32,822 nt of DNA from a virus. Both the position numbers and the translations under genes were made by a program. The notes below the pieces were generated by a model that had not been told where the DNA came from, searched no databases, and was given only the letters and a program-made list of their open reading frames with translations. The stretch covers positions 1 through 32,822 of IMG/VR virus record IMGVR_UViG_3300032294_001670. One strand, 5' to 3'. Of the stretch, positions 24,149-32,224 are shown in pieces (positions within the stretch are counted from its first letter, which is position 1; the number at the start of each line of letters is the position of its first letter).

Positions 24149-24574
24149 TTACGGTGTGATTTCTCCTGGTGCAAAAATATAGTTTGAATTAAATTCATCG
24201 TTGGAGATATACTCAACGAAATAATCATTGGATGTTGTTGCAGATTGTGCCACCAATAATGACGTTCCTGTTTCAATCAATCCCTGTGATAAGGCTGGAT
24301 TAAGATTACCATAATTACCTACTCCGTTCTGATAAATGCCATATTGGTACTGACCCTCATACGGGAATTGTATTTGACCAAATCCTTTACCTTCAACAAA
24401 AATAAATTCATCGTATCTCACTTTATGTGATGAGATATCAGTTGGAATAAATCTTACTTGTTGTTTTGAGAAGATATGAGTAAAAGAAAATAACCACTCA
24501 GGATTTGGAATTGTTGCGTTCTGTGAAACAGTTACAACCATTGTATTAACCTGATTTGTTTTAAGTAGTATCAT
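24149..24574 (-). CDS. Beta-rich virion protein, unknown
   Basis: 141 aa from ATG 24574, with an MVVTVSQNATIPNPEWLFSF start and beta-strand-like body (FVEGKGFGQIQFPYEGQYQY), ending YIFAPGEITP. No Cys, no membrane segment. Located between the capsid-side genes and the portal, after a hairpin. Probably a small structural or decoration protein. Confidence 0.65.
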   Translation of the reverse strand: MILLKTNQVNTMVVTVSQNATIPNPEWLFSFTHIFSKQQVRFIPTDISSHKVRYDEFIFVEGKGFGQIQFPYEGQYQYGIYQNGVGNYGNLNPALSQGLIETGTSLLVAQSATTSNDYFVEYISNDEFNSNYIFAPGEITP

Positions 24575-24586
24575 AGTAATAAATAT

Positions 24587-24618
24587 AACATTGGGGGAAC
24601 ATTACATTCCCCCATGTT
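24587..24618 (-). terminator. Hairpin between virion genes
   Basis: A 7-bp GC-rich stem (GGGGGAA with TTCCCCC) is extended by AACAT/ATGTT after a bulge. The following minus-strand sequence is ATATTT, so termination is likely partial. Confidence 0.55.
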
Positions 24619-24634
24619 AAAATTTGTGAATAGA

Positions 24635-25159
24635 TTATTGAACCGCGATACCAGTTGCAACTGAACTTAAAGTTCCGCCTAACTGATTCATAGGATTTGG
24701 TTCTAATGCTTGTAGAGTGATGTTGTAGCCGTTTGCATCTCCGAGCGCCTTTCCTGTCTGAGATGTTCCTGCTGAAACAAACATTCCATAAGTTTCACCT
24801 AAGTAAAAAGAATCACCGTTGTTGTCAACGATTACTACAGCCAATCTTGGAGATTGAGCCAAAGTTTTTAAGATGTTTCTTTTATCTTGAGATAACTTAG
24901 CAAAGTATGTAACCAATTCTTGTGTGTAGAAAACAGTACCGTTCTCTAAACTCGCATTTACAGTTTCAGTATATTGAGATGAAGTTCTAATTAATTGAAA
25001 TTCATAAAATGTACCTGAGCCAGAAATTTGAGTGATTGTATCACCTGTATTTTTTGTGATTGAAGCGATGTTAGTGAAGTCTGTGATATACGCTGTGGCA
25101 ACACCACCGACGTTATCGCGACAACTTAACTGAATGCCGCTTACTAAATTACAAGACAT
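24635..25159 (-). CDS. Probable tail tube or abundant virion protein
   Basis: 174 aa starting MSCNLVSGIQLSCRDNVGGV. It is beta-rich with one helix (LVTYFAKLSQDKRNILKTLA) and a conserved-looking end (GYNITLQALEPNPM). It lies directly after the capsid gene and is flanked by two hairpins, which suggests strong, separately tuned expression as for an abundant structural protein. A tail-tube or head-decoration role is inference. Two Cys near the N-terminus. Confidence 0.6.
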   Translation of the reverse strand: MSCNLVSGIQLSCRDNVGGVATAYITDFTNIASITKNTGDTITQISGSGTFYEFQLIRTSSQYTETVNASLENGTVFYTQELVTYFAKLSQDKRNILKTLAQSPRLAVVIVDNNGDSFYLGETYGMFVSAGTSQTGKALGDANGYNITLQALEPNPMNQLGGTLSSVATGIAVQ

Positions 25160-25194
25160 ATTATATTGATTTATTGTTTTAGTTTATTTTGTTA

Positions 25195-25222
25195 AAAGGT
25201 GGGGCTTTCGCCCCGACCTTTA
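25195..25222 (-). terminator. Hairpin after the major capsid gene
   Basis: AAAGGT/ACCTTT and GGGGC/GCCCC pair around a GAAA tetraloop with one bulged base, followed by TTTT AAC on the minus strand. A partial terminator here would raise capsid mRNA over downstream genes. Confidence 0.8.
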
Positions 25223-25237
25223 TATTTTTTGTATCAA

Positions 25238-26788
25238 TTAAGATAAACCATTACTTACAAAGAATTCAGGGAACGCTAATTGTGTTCCAATTTTCCATGA
25301 AACCATGATTCTTACTTCTTGGACAAGTATAGAGTCTTTACTCTACCTTTTTGTTATCGTTGTTTTTTTAATTTCAACTTCACCACTTTCATTGTTAACT
25401 TATATGTGGTGTTCAGACTATATCATCACCTTTTTATCGGTGTCGGATGCTCGTGTCAGTTTCATCGGTGTTCTACCTGTATACTGTTAGTCGTTGAACC
25501 TTCCTGATATCCCTATCAGGCTCGGCTGCTGATTGTCTTGTTAAAGAGTTTCCAGCAATTCTTCCGATTTTACAAGACCTCCAAGTTGTAACTTCTTGAT
25601 TGTTAAGTCTTGTGACCACCATGCTCTGAATGAATCTTCATCAGATGCTAAGTCAACACCTGCTAAGAAGTATTGTTGTGGTCCTAATACGATTAAGTTT
25701 GAACCTGCTAAACCTGGAACACCTACAACTCTAAAGTTAGTTTGTGGATGGTAAACAGAATAAACTGAACCTAATTTATTTTCACTTGAATCAATATAGA
25801 AATTGTTCACGTTACGTATTGCAGTAATATAACATTTGAACTGCGCTTGACTCATAAATATGATGATGTCATCGCGGTCATAAATGTCTCTTGACATTGC
25901 GTTGATTAAGTTATCAATTTGTGCAAGAACGTTGTTTGCTTTTTCTTGTGCTGTAGAACCAGTCACAGAACATAATGCAGTCTGACCTGTTAAAGTTAAA
26001 ACACCATTTGGAGTTGCTCCTGTAGTGATTGCTGAAAAAGGAATTGTGTTTGCATTATTAACAATCAATTGTTTGTAACCTGAGAATGTGTTAACTGAAG
26101 ATGCAGTTGTTGCATTCCATAACAAATCTTCGTTGTATCTTTTGATTTGCTTAGTTTGTAGGTCTATGATAGCCTGTTCAACAATTTGTTTTTATCTACC
26201 AAGGCTCTTTATCCTTGATTTCACTACCTTCATTTATTCGTAGTGTTCAGACTATATCATCACCGTTTTATTGGTGTCGGGCGCTCGTGTCAGGATTATT
26301 GTTTGTGATACTCACCTGTTAGTCGTTGGACCTTCTTCCTACTTAATTCACTTTGGAAGATTGGATGCTGATTGTCCTCTCGGATTTTCCAGCAATTCAC
26401 CCGATTTTAACTCCGCTTAATGAACCATCAACGGAGCGTTCTCATTGTAAGAACCTGCGTTTAGGTATTGACCTAACCACAATGTGTTTAATTGTTGTAA
26501 ACAAAGTGATTGGTTCACCTTGAATGATTGTACTGTTACTGGAGCAACAGTGAATGTAGTTTGACCTGATTGAGACCAACCACAGTTGATACCTGTTTGT
26601 GGAACTAATGTCTCTGACAATAAGTTCACGTTTTGTGTTCCTTTAATACCAGGAATCACGTTAACATATTCCATAGTAACTGGAGTCAATACTGCTTCAC
26701 TAACGATGTCTGAATTCAAAGCATCTGTGTAACTTGCAAGACCGCCTAAGTCATATGAAAAATTAAGACTCTTAAGATTTTTTTTCAT
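25238..26788 (-). CDS. Major capsid protein, three exons split by two group I introns
   Basis: The exons are about 26788-26419, 26181-25572 and 25310-25238. Joined they give 351 codons including the stop, so ~350 aa, a normal capsid length. The first part starts MKKNLKSLNFSYDLGGLASY. The middle contains DLQTKQIKRYNEDLLWNATT, AMSRDIYDRDDIIIFMSQAQ and VVGVPGLAG. The last is VSWKIGTQLAFPEFFVSNGL, like the conserved end of capsids in Bacteroidota phages. Each piece ends in a stop or loses sense just inside an intron. It follows the protease and scaffold-like genes. The first junction (VH-FEQ) is well supported by P1 pairing; the second could differ by up to 20 bases. Confidence 0.82.
25311..25571 (-). 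ncRNA. Group I intron 2 in the capsid gene
   Basis: About 261 nt. Diagnostic core elements in order on the RNA are P-like AATTGCTGGAAA (25560-25549), Q-like CAATCAGCAGCC (25535-25524), R-like GGTTCAACGACTA (25500-25488) and S-like GATGATATAGTCTGAAC (25427-25411). GACTA and TAGTC pair as P7. A P9 stem CACCAC/GTGGTG and a TAGAGT-AAAG-ACTCTA hairpin follow. No open reading frame for an endonuclease. Splice sites are approximate. Confidence 0.85.
26182..26418 (-). ncRNA. Group I intron 1 in the capsid gene
   Basis: About 237 nt with the same core: AATTGCTGGAAA (26397-26386), CAATCAGCATCC (26373-26362), R-like CCAACGACTA (26329-26320) and GATGATATAGTCTGAAC (26261-26245). The exon end GGTTCATT pairs with the internal guide GGTGAATT, with a U-G pair at the splice site. 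The intron ends in G before TTGAACAG. Joining restores the capsid frame as VH-FEQAIIDL. P9 is CACTAC/GTAGTG. No intron-encoded protein. Confidence 0.88.
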
Positions 26789-26808
26789 CTTGTTTAATTT
26801 TTGTTTTA

Positions 26809-27834
26809 TTAGTTTGAGAGAGTTTCTCTTAATTTCTTCCATCCTTCCAATCTTGGATTAGATGAAGAAAACTCTTGGTTTATTTGATTTTTAGTTACTC
26901 TTGAACCTGCTGGTTCTTTAGAGAACTTTTGGAATTTACTATCAAGTAATTCCTGTTTTGCTGATAATGAATCAATTTTTGTTTCCAATCTTTTCATAGC
27001 CGATGCAAACGCTTCGATGAATCCTGACATATCATCTGATTCTTCTTCAACGTTTTCTCTTTCAACGATTTTACCGTCTTTTACCATTACTCTAATCTTT
27101 GTTTCTTCACCTTCTTCATCCTTCAACTCAACTTGATGTTCGCCATCTGGTGCTGGACTCATTGAACCGTCTTCAGCAACAACATCAATCTTCTCACCAA
27201 CATCAAATGTTGGAGATTCTAATTTAATGTCCCCTGATTTTGCTTCAACAAATTTACCACCTCTTGCTTCTTCTGCTGCTTTAGATTGCATTCCTTTGAT
27301 TTCTCCACCTACGATTTGCATAACCTTTCCGTCTGCTGTTTCGTAAGCACCATCAGCGATTGCAGATAATGTTCCGTCATATCCAACCTTTTTGATTTTA
27401 GTGCCAGTCTCAGGAGTATCACCCCCAATTCTAAGAACACCACCATCTTTAAGTTTGATATCACCATCTTCCATCTCAACTTCCATTTCTTCTGATTCTG
27501 CCATCATCTCTGGTTTGTTTGCGGTTGCCTTCTTTTGCTCTTTTTCTTTCTTCGCATCGTCTGTCTCTTCACCGTAGTTTAAGTCAGTCATTTTGATTTT
27601 AGAAACTTTGCCCATTTCGTCAACTTCAACTTCAGAACCATCTTCCATTTTGTGAGTTCCTGCTGGTGCTGGAATCATCCCTTCATCCGTAGCAACATAT
27701 AATGTCTTTCCTACTTGCATTGAATCTCCCTCCATTTTCACATTGATGCCTTGGTCGGTCTTTGCGTCATAGAACTTGTTCTCTGTAATATTAAGAATTG
27801 ACATTATTTTTTTTAATGCTTCTTTACTGTTCAT
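26809..27834 (-). CDS. Scaffold-like head assembly protein
   Basis: 341 aa, very acidic, Glu/Lys/Met-rich. Three degenerate repeats of a ~40-residue beta-rich unit lie at about 40-85, 140-185 and 210-260 (GKTLYVATDEGMIPAPAGTH, IKKVGYDGTLSAIADGAY, IDVVAEDGSMSPAPDGEH). The C-terminal third is a coiled coil (FIEAFASAMKRLETKIDSLS). This mix and the place between the protease and capsid genes fit a scaffolding protein. It overlaps the protease gene by 11 nt. The triple repeat is unusual for a scaffold. Confidence 0.65.
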   Translation of the reverse strand: MNSKEALKKIMSILNITENKFYDAKTDQGINVKMEGDSMQVGKTLYVATDEGMIPAPAGTHKMEDGSEVEVDEMGKVSKIKMTDLNYGEETDDAKKEKEQKKATANKPEMMAESEEMEVEMEDGDIKLKDGGVLRIGGDTPETGTKIKKVGYDGTLSAIADGAYETADGKVMQIVGGEIKGMQSKAAEEARGGKFVEAKSGDIKLESPTFDVGEKIDVVAEDGSMSPAPDGEHQVELKDEEGEETKIRVMVKDGKIVERENVEEESDDMSGFIEAFASAMKRLETKIDSLSAKQELLDSKFQKFSKEPAGSRVTKNQINQEFSSSNPRLEGWKKLRETLSN

Positions 27835-29482
27835 CTGTAATTGATTTAAGTATTTTTCTTATTTGGTTTATTTTTTTATCCTCTTTTGAGAAGATAGATT
27901 TCTCTGCGAACAGACCCTCAACTGAGAATCCTGTTAGAGATTTATCTTTAATCATCTTCCATACTTTTTCATCTTCTACCTTCATCGAAACAAACCATGT
28001 TCCTTTTGGTAAAGAGAATCCGTATTGATGAGATTTATCGTATATTGGGTCATCACTCACCCATGATTCGGCTATGTATACCTTATCACTTCCAAGTTTT
28101 TTACCGTTGTGTTCTATTGATGTTTCATCGGTACGACCTTGTTGCATGAATTTGTCAGCCATCTTTTTGATTGATGCTGCACTGAAGAAAACATAATATA
28201 AGTTTCCTAACTCATCGTATCTGTGAATCATTTTGTTTGGAACCATCGCTGCTCCCACTACAATCTTTTTGTCTTCATCAAATCCGAATTGCATATGTGT
28301 CTTACCGAAACTCATTTTTTCTTTTTCAAGTTGTTTAAGTTTTCTCTCTGAGTATGTGAGACCTGCTTCACCCCCCCAGCTGTCAAACATTAATTTTCCG
28401 CACCCGTCCTCATAAGTCTTTGATGATTGTAAATCGACCTTATGTCTTGAAAGATAGGAATACATTCTTTTAAGTGTATCCACTGAAATAGGTTCTCCTT
28501 TCGCAAGTTGTGATGCTCTTGTTTTTCCTACCTGAGTTCCACAAGAACCCCATCCATTTTTCTCCGCCCAATCCACAGCACGTTTTGCTGCGTTCTTAAC
28601 TCCTTCAGGATAATCAGAAATTGATTCTGCGAAATCATCCTGTGTCATTTTAATTGGAACACAATTTGGTGAACCATCATCCTTCAGACCTATTGGCTCA
28701 TACCCATCCCAACATGGATTTGGTTCTATATCTAATTTTTCTTCCTTGAATTTGTTTGAAAATATATTTGGACCAGTTCTCGGCATTCCTGGCTTCCACG
28801 ATTGTGGACCAGGGTTTGCTTTCGTTTTATCGTTTCTTGTATCAGGTTGTAATCCTGTTGATTGTGATGAAGGACCTTGTTCTAATCCTTTTGTAGATGA
28901 ACCTGAGTTTCTAATTTGTCCTGTTGGTGCATACCATAGTTTAACCCATGTATGACGACAGTTATAAGAACCTCTCCATAAAAATATATTGTAAGAACCA
29001 AATTCTTCGTTGGCTACGTTGTCTGTTAAATTGTCAATATCCTCTTGTCTATACACTCTATTCTTTGATAACATCTCAGCACAGAATTGTCTGTTCTTCT
29101 CATCTCTTGGTCCAACATATTTGAATCTGATTCTATATTTGTCGTTATCAAGGAATGACGTATCATTCGGTGATGAGAAACGTTCTTGAGCCATCTTGTG
29201 CACCATTTGTGGGGTGATTTTTTCCATCTTAATTATCTCCCAACCCTCATCTATCAAAAACGAATAAGGCTCTCCCAATTCGTCTAATTTTGGGTTGTGA
29301 GAACAGAAGTCACTCTCAACAATTCTGTATGGTGAAAATTCTTCATCACCTTCTAACTTTTGTGAATTAAATGCCATCCATTCTTCATCATGTGCGGGTT
29401 TTGATACCAATGAAATTGCTTCGATTCCTGCCTCCTGATAATCGTCATCAATGAATAACTCTATAATACGGGTATTGTCCAT
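27824..29482 (-). CDS. MuF-like / XkdF-type prohead protease fusion
   Basis: 552 aa with several parts. Residues about 1-190 resemble a MuF/minor-head region (YRIRFKYVGPRDEKNRQFCA, VYRQEDIDNLT, GSYNCRHTWVKLWY). A short Cys motif lies near 255-275 (NPCWDGYEPIGL, PNCVPI). Residues about 285-395 form a domain common in phage heads (AKRAVDWAEKNGWGSCGTQV, RMYSYLSRHKVD, DSWGGEAGLTYSERKL). Residues about 410-525 match the XkdF serine-protease pattern (GAAMVPNKMIHR, TSIEHNGK, AESWV, LPKGTWFVSMKV, GFSVEGLF). Prohead proteases cut scaffold and capsid during maturation. Catalytic residues are not certain; His in TSIEHNG is a candidate. Confidence 0.75.
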   Translation of the reverse strand: MDNTRIIELFIDDDYQEAGIEAISLVSKPAHDEEWMAFNSQKLEGDEEFSPYRIVESDFCSHNPKLDELGEPYSFLIDEGWEIIKMEKITPQMVHKMAQERFSSPNDTSFLDNDKYRIRFKYVGPRDEKNRQFCAEMLSKNRVYRQEDIDNLTDNVANEEFGSYNIFLWRGSYNCRHTWVKLWYAPTGQIRNSGSSTKGLEQGPSSQSTGLQPDTRNDKTKANPGPQSWKPGMPRTGPNIFSNKFKEEKLDIEPNPCWDGYEPIGLKDDGSPNCVPIKMTQDDFAESISDYPEGVKNAAKRAVDWAEKNGWGSCGTQVGKTRASQLAKGEPISVDTLKRMYSYLSRHKVDLQSSKTYEDGCGKLMFDSWGGEAGLTYSERKLKQLEKEKMSFGKTHMQFGFDEDKKIVVGAAMVPNKMIHRYDELGNLYYVFFSAASIKKMADKFMQQGRTDETSIEHNGKKLGSDKVYIAESWVSDDPIYDKSHQYGFSLPKGTWFVSMKVEDEKVWKMIKDKSLTGFSVEGLFAEKSIFSKEDKKINQIRKILKSITDEQ

Positions 29483-29520
29483 TACTATTAAATATTACTT
29501 TTCTTAATTTATACCACTTT

Positions 29521-32058
29521 TTAGATAAGTGAACGGGATTTAATTACTCTATCAAATTGTTGTTGAGTTGAGATATCCCCTGCTGTTACATAAGTTCTAA
29601 TTGGTGTGTCACCAAATGTTTGTTGTATTGCATTTACAAGTGTTTCTGTATTATCTTGTTGAGGTCTATTCTTGTTTGATACCATTCCTCCTACTGCGAA
29701 TTGTGGTAGGTTTGCAGAGTCATTAATCGATTGTAATAACGGTTGGAACATTCTCGTACTTCTTGAATTAACAACGAATTCCCCATCCGATAACATCGCA
29801 GGGATTGAGTCTGTAAACATTCCACCTCCTCCACGAACAAGACCTCCTTGTGCTCTACCAATAGGAGATGGTGCAGTCGCAGATACGTTAACCAATGGTC
29901 TTTCACCTGGTGTTCCTGGTGTTGTTTGAGTTGCGTTTCCACCAGGGTTTGATGGTGCGTTTGGAACCTGAACCGCAACAATCTTTTTAACCGTTGCAAT
30001 ACCTGACGCTACCGCTGCAGCCGCAGCAATCGCACCCAATGCAGGACCAATAACAGGAATACCTGATAATGATTTGTATGCCGCAACTGCGGATTGATAC
30101 GTATCAATTGTTGCCTTAGCAATCGCAAATGATTTACCTGCGATTGTATCCTGTCCAACAATGGTTGATAACTGACCTAACGCATCTCCAATAAGTTTTG
30201 TTTTTTCTTGGTTCGATGCTACCTCTTGTCTTCCAATTTCTCTTCTTGCTAATGCAAGTTGTTTGTCACGTGCGTTGTATTGTTCTTTGGTAATTGTACC
30301 TTTGTCCAATGCGTTTTTAAGGTCAGTCTGATTCTTTTCTAACGCCTGTCTTTGGTCTTCATAATATTGTGAATCGAATCTTTTGAAATCATCATAGTTT
30401 GTTTCAATGGTTGCTTTTTGATTTGAATATGATGTATCTAATAACGCTAATAAGTTATCTTGATAACTTTTCTGTAATTGAAATCTTTCTGCGGGGTTTT
30501 CAACATTAACTAATTGTGCTTGTAACGCTGCTGTGATTCTAATTTGTTCGTCAGCATTACCTTGCGTTTGGTCTAAAAGAAGTTGTAAATCTTTAACCCT
30601 TCTTTCATTGATTGCTTTCTGACCATCTTCAACAATCTTAACATACTTTAATCTAATTAATTCTTTCTCTTCTTCAGTTCCTGTGAAATTTTTTAATTCG
30701 TCTTGGTATGCTTGCTCAGTATAAATCCTTAAATCATTGACACTATTTTTTGATTTAGCAACCCTTGCAACTTCAAGGTCAATAATTGCAGTATCTTTTT
30801 CTTGTTGTCTTTTTACATCTTTCTCATCATAATCCTGATTAATCTTACTGACAATAGCATTATACGCTGTGGTAATTTCAACGGTACTCTTCTTGTTCTT
30901 TATTAATTCAGCCTCTAATGCCGTGAATTGTTCTTTTGCTTTTTGTAACTCAGTTTGTCTTGTCTTTTCTGTTGCTTCATAGCCTTGGTCGACATACTGT
31001 TTTATCTTTCCTTGTAAGTCTTTCTCGATTTGTTCTCTGTCTGCTGCGTCTTTTTTTCTGTTGTTGTTCGCAGTTTCATTTCTTTTCTTTGTAGCCTCTT
31101 GAGCCTCAATTTCACCTTCGAGTGTAAGTTTCTGTAACGCAATTTGATTAGCGTATAATCTATCGTTAGCCGCATTTTTTGCTTTAACTAAATCTTCAGT
31201 CGCTTGTGCTTGTTGGTCTTTTGACAATAACGCAATATCAATCGCTCTCTTTTCAAACTCTCCCCTTGCACCCAATGCTTTCTTATCTACTTCAATTTGG
31301 TCTTTGAGAGATTGAAGTCTTATTTTTTGTAATTCATCCGCAGATTTTCCTGCCTTCTTCGCTTCAAGTAATTGTATATCACCCTTGTCTTTGATTGCTT
31401 GGATTGTGTCACCAAGTATTCTCTGAGTTTGTTGTAGTGTGTTGTTGAATTTTTTCTGTGCTGCTTCTGCATCATTTGTTGATGACGCGAATTCCATTAA
31501 TTTGGTAACAGCGAATCCAAGAGCAACCACGATTGCTCCAATACCTGTTGCAGTTAAAGCCGCAGCGAAGGCTCTCGCTCCTGTAGCAGCAACCCCTTCA
31601 GCAACTCCAATTGCTCTAAATGAACTCGCTAACGCGTTATTTAAGACTGTATAAATCTTTGTTATACCTGTTGCTTTACCAAGTGAAAGAGCAATATCTC
31701 TGAAATCGTCTAAGGTTTCTTTTAATTGGAATTTTAAGTCACTTAATTTGAAACCACTAAATGTCTTGAATAAACCGATTACTCCGTTTACCTTACTGGC
31801 AATATCACCAATGGGACCTGGTATAAGTTGTAATGATGTAAATAAATCGCCTGCACGTGCTTTAGTTTTCGCTAAACCATCTTCTAACTCACCGACTTTT
31901 GATGCTACAATCTCGAACTCCTTTGCTGATAAATTACCCTTCGCTAATTCTGCTTTGAGTATTTTAATCTGTTGGGTGAGTTTCATGGTCTCCGCACCCG
32001 CAAGTTCTACCGACTCTTTGTCTATATCAAATTTTAATTCAATCTTTTTACTTGCCAT
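29521..32058 (-). CDS. Tail tape measure protein
   Basis: 845 aa. It sets tail length and reaches the host membrane on infection. An N-terminal helical segment (1-100) is followed by an Ala/Gly hydrophobic stretch (about 150-190, ALTATGIGAIVVALGFAVTK), a long Glu/Lys/Gln coiled coil (about 200-640), a second hydrophobic stretch (about 660-700, IGPALGAIAAAAAVASGI) and a Pro/Gly linker. The typical C-terminal block has GGLVRGGG, SIPAMLSDGEFVVNSRSTRM and FAVGGMVS. Its start overlaps the 54-aa gene by 11 nt. By the usual ~0.15 nm per residue a tail near 125 nm is expected (inference). Confidence 0.88.
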   Translation of the reverse strand: MASKKIELKFDIDKESVELAGAETMKLTQQIKILKAELAKGNLSAKEFEIVASKVGELEDGLAKTKARAGDLFTSLQLIPGPIGDIASKVNGVIGLFKTFSGFKLSDLKFQLKETLDDFRDIALSLGKATGITKIYTVLNNALASSFRAIGVAEGVAATGARAFAAALTATGIGAIVVALGFAVTKLMEFASSTNDAEAAQKKFNNTLQQTQRILGDTIQAIKDKGDIQLLEAKKAGKSADELQKIRLQSLKDQIEVDKKALGARGEFEKRAIDIALLSKDQQAQATEDLVKAKNAANDRLYANQIALQKLTLEGEIEAQEATKKRNETANNNRKKDAADREQIEKDLQGKIKQYVDQGYEATEKTRQTELQKAKEQFTALEAELIKNKKSTVEITTAYNAIVSKINQDYDEKDVKRQQEKDTAIIDLEVARVAKSKNSVNDLRIYTEQAYQDELKNFTGTEEEKELIRLKYVKIVEDGQKAINERRVKDLQLLLDQTQGNADEQIRITAALQAQLVNVENPAERFQLQKSYQDNLLALLDTSYSNQKATIETNYDDFKRFDSQYYEDQRQALEKNQTDLKNALDKGTITKEQYNARDKQLALARREIGRQEVASNQEKTKLIGDALGQLSTIVGQDTIAGKSFAIAKATIDTYQSAVAAYKSLSGIPVIGPALGAIAAAAAVASGIATVKKIVAVQVPNAPSNPGGNATQTTPGTPGERPLVNVSATAPSPIGRAQGGLVRGGGGMFTDSIPAMLSDGEFVVNSRSTRMFQPLLQSINDSANLPQFAVGGMVSNKNRPQQDNTETLVNAIQQTFGDTPIRTYVTAGDISTQQQFDRVIKSRSLI

Positions 32059-32212
32059 TATTCATAGGTTTCTTTAAGAATGAAATCATTTCAATGTTTT
32101 GAACTACACTTGGTAATCCATCACGAACTTGATTCATTATATCATTTATTCTGTTGGGGTCAGAAACTTCTTTTGTAAGTTCCTCTCCATTATAAAATAT
32201 CTTTATTTCCAT
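32048..32212 (-). CDS. 54-aa protein between fibre and tape measure genes
   Basis: ATG 32212 opens a 54-residue frame: MEIKIFYNGEELTKEVSDPN, then INDIMNQVRDGLPSVVQNIE and a Lys-rich end. Its stop overlaps the tape measure start (11 nt). The compact beta-then-helix pattern and location suggest a tail accessory protein; function unknown. Confidence 0.75.
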   Translation of the reverse strand: MEIKIFYNGEELTKEVSDPNRINDIMNQVRDGLPSVVQNIEMISFLKKPMNNGK

Positions 32213-32224
32213 AGTCTAATTATT

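Noticed and set aside
25305-25507. Plus-strand 61-62-aa frames inside intron 2, possible intron-encoded proteins
   Set aside because: They lie antisense to the catalytic core and show no nuclease motif.
25541-26842. Two unrelated truncated genes or a pseudogenised capsid
   Set aside because: Both gaps contain full group I intron cores and splicing restores a normal-length capsid.
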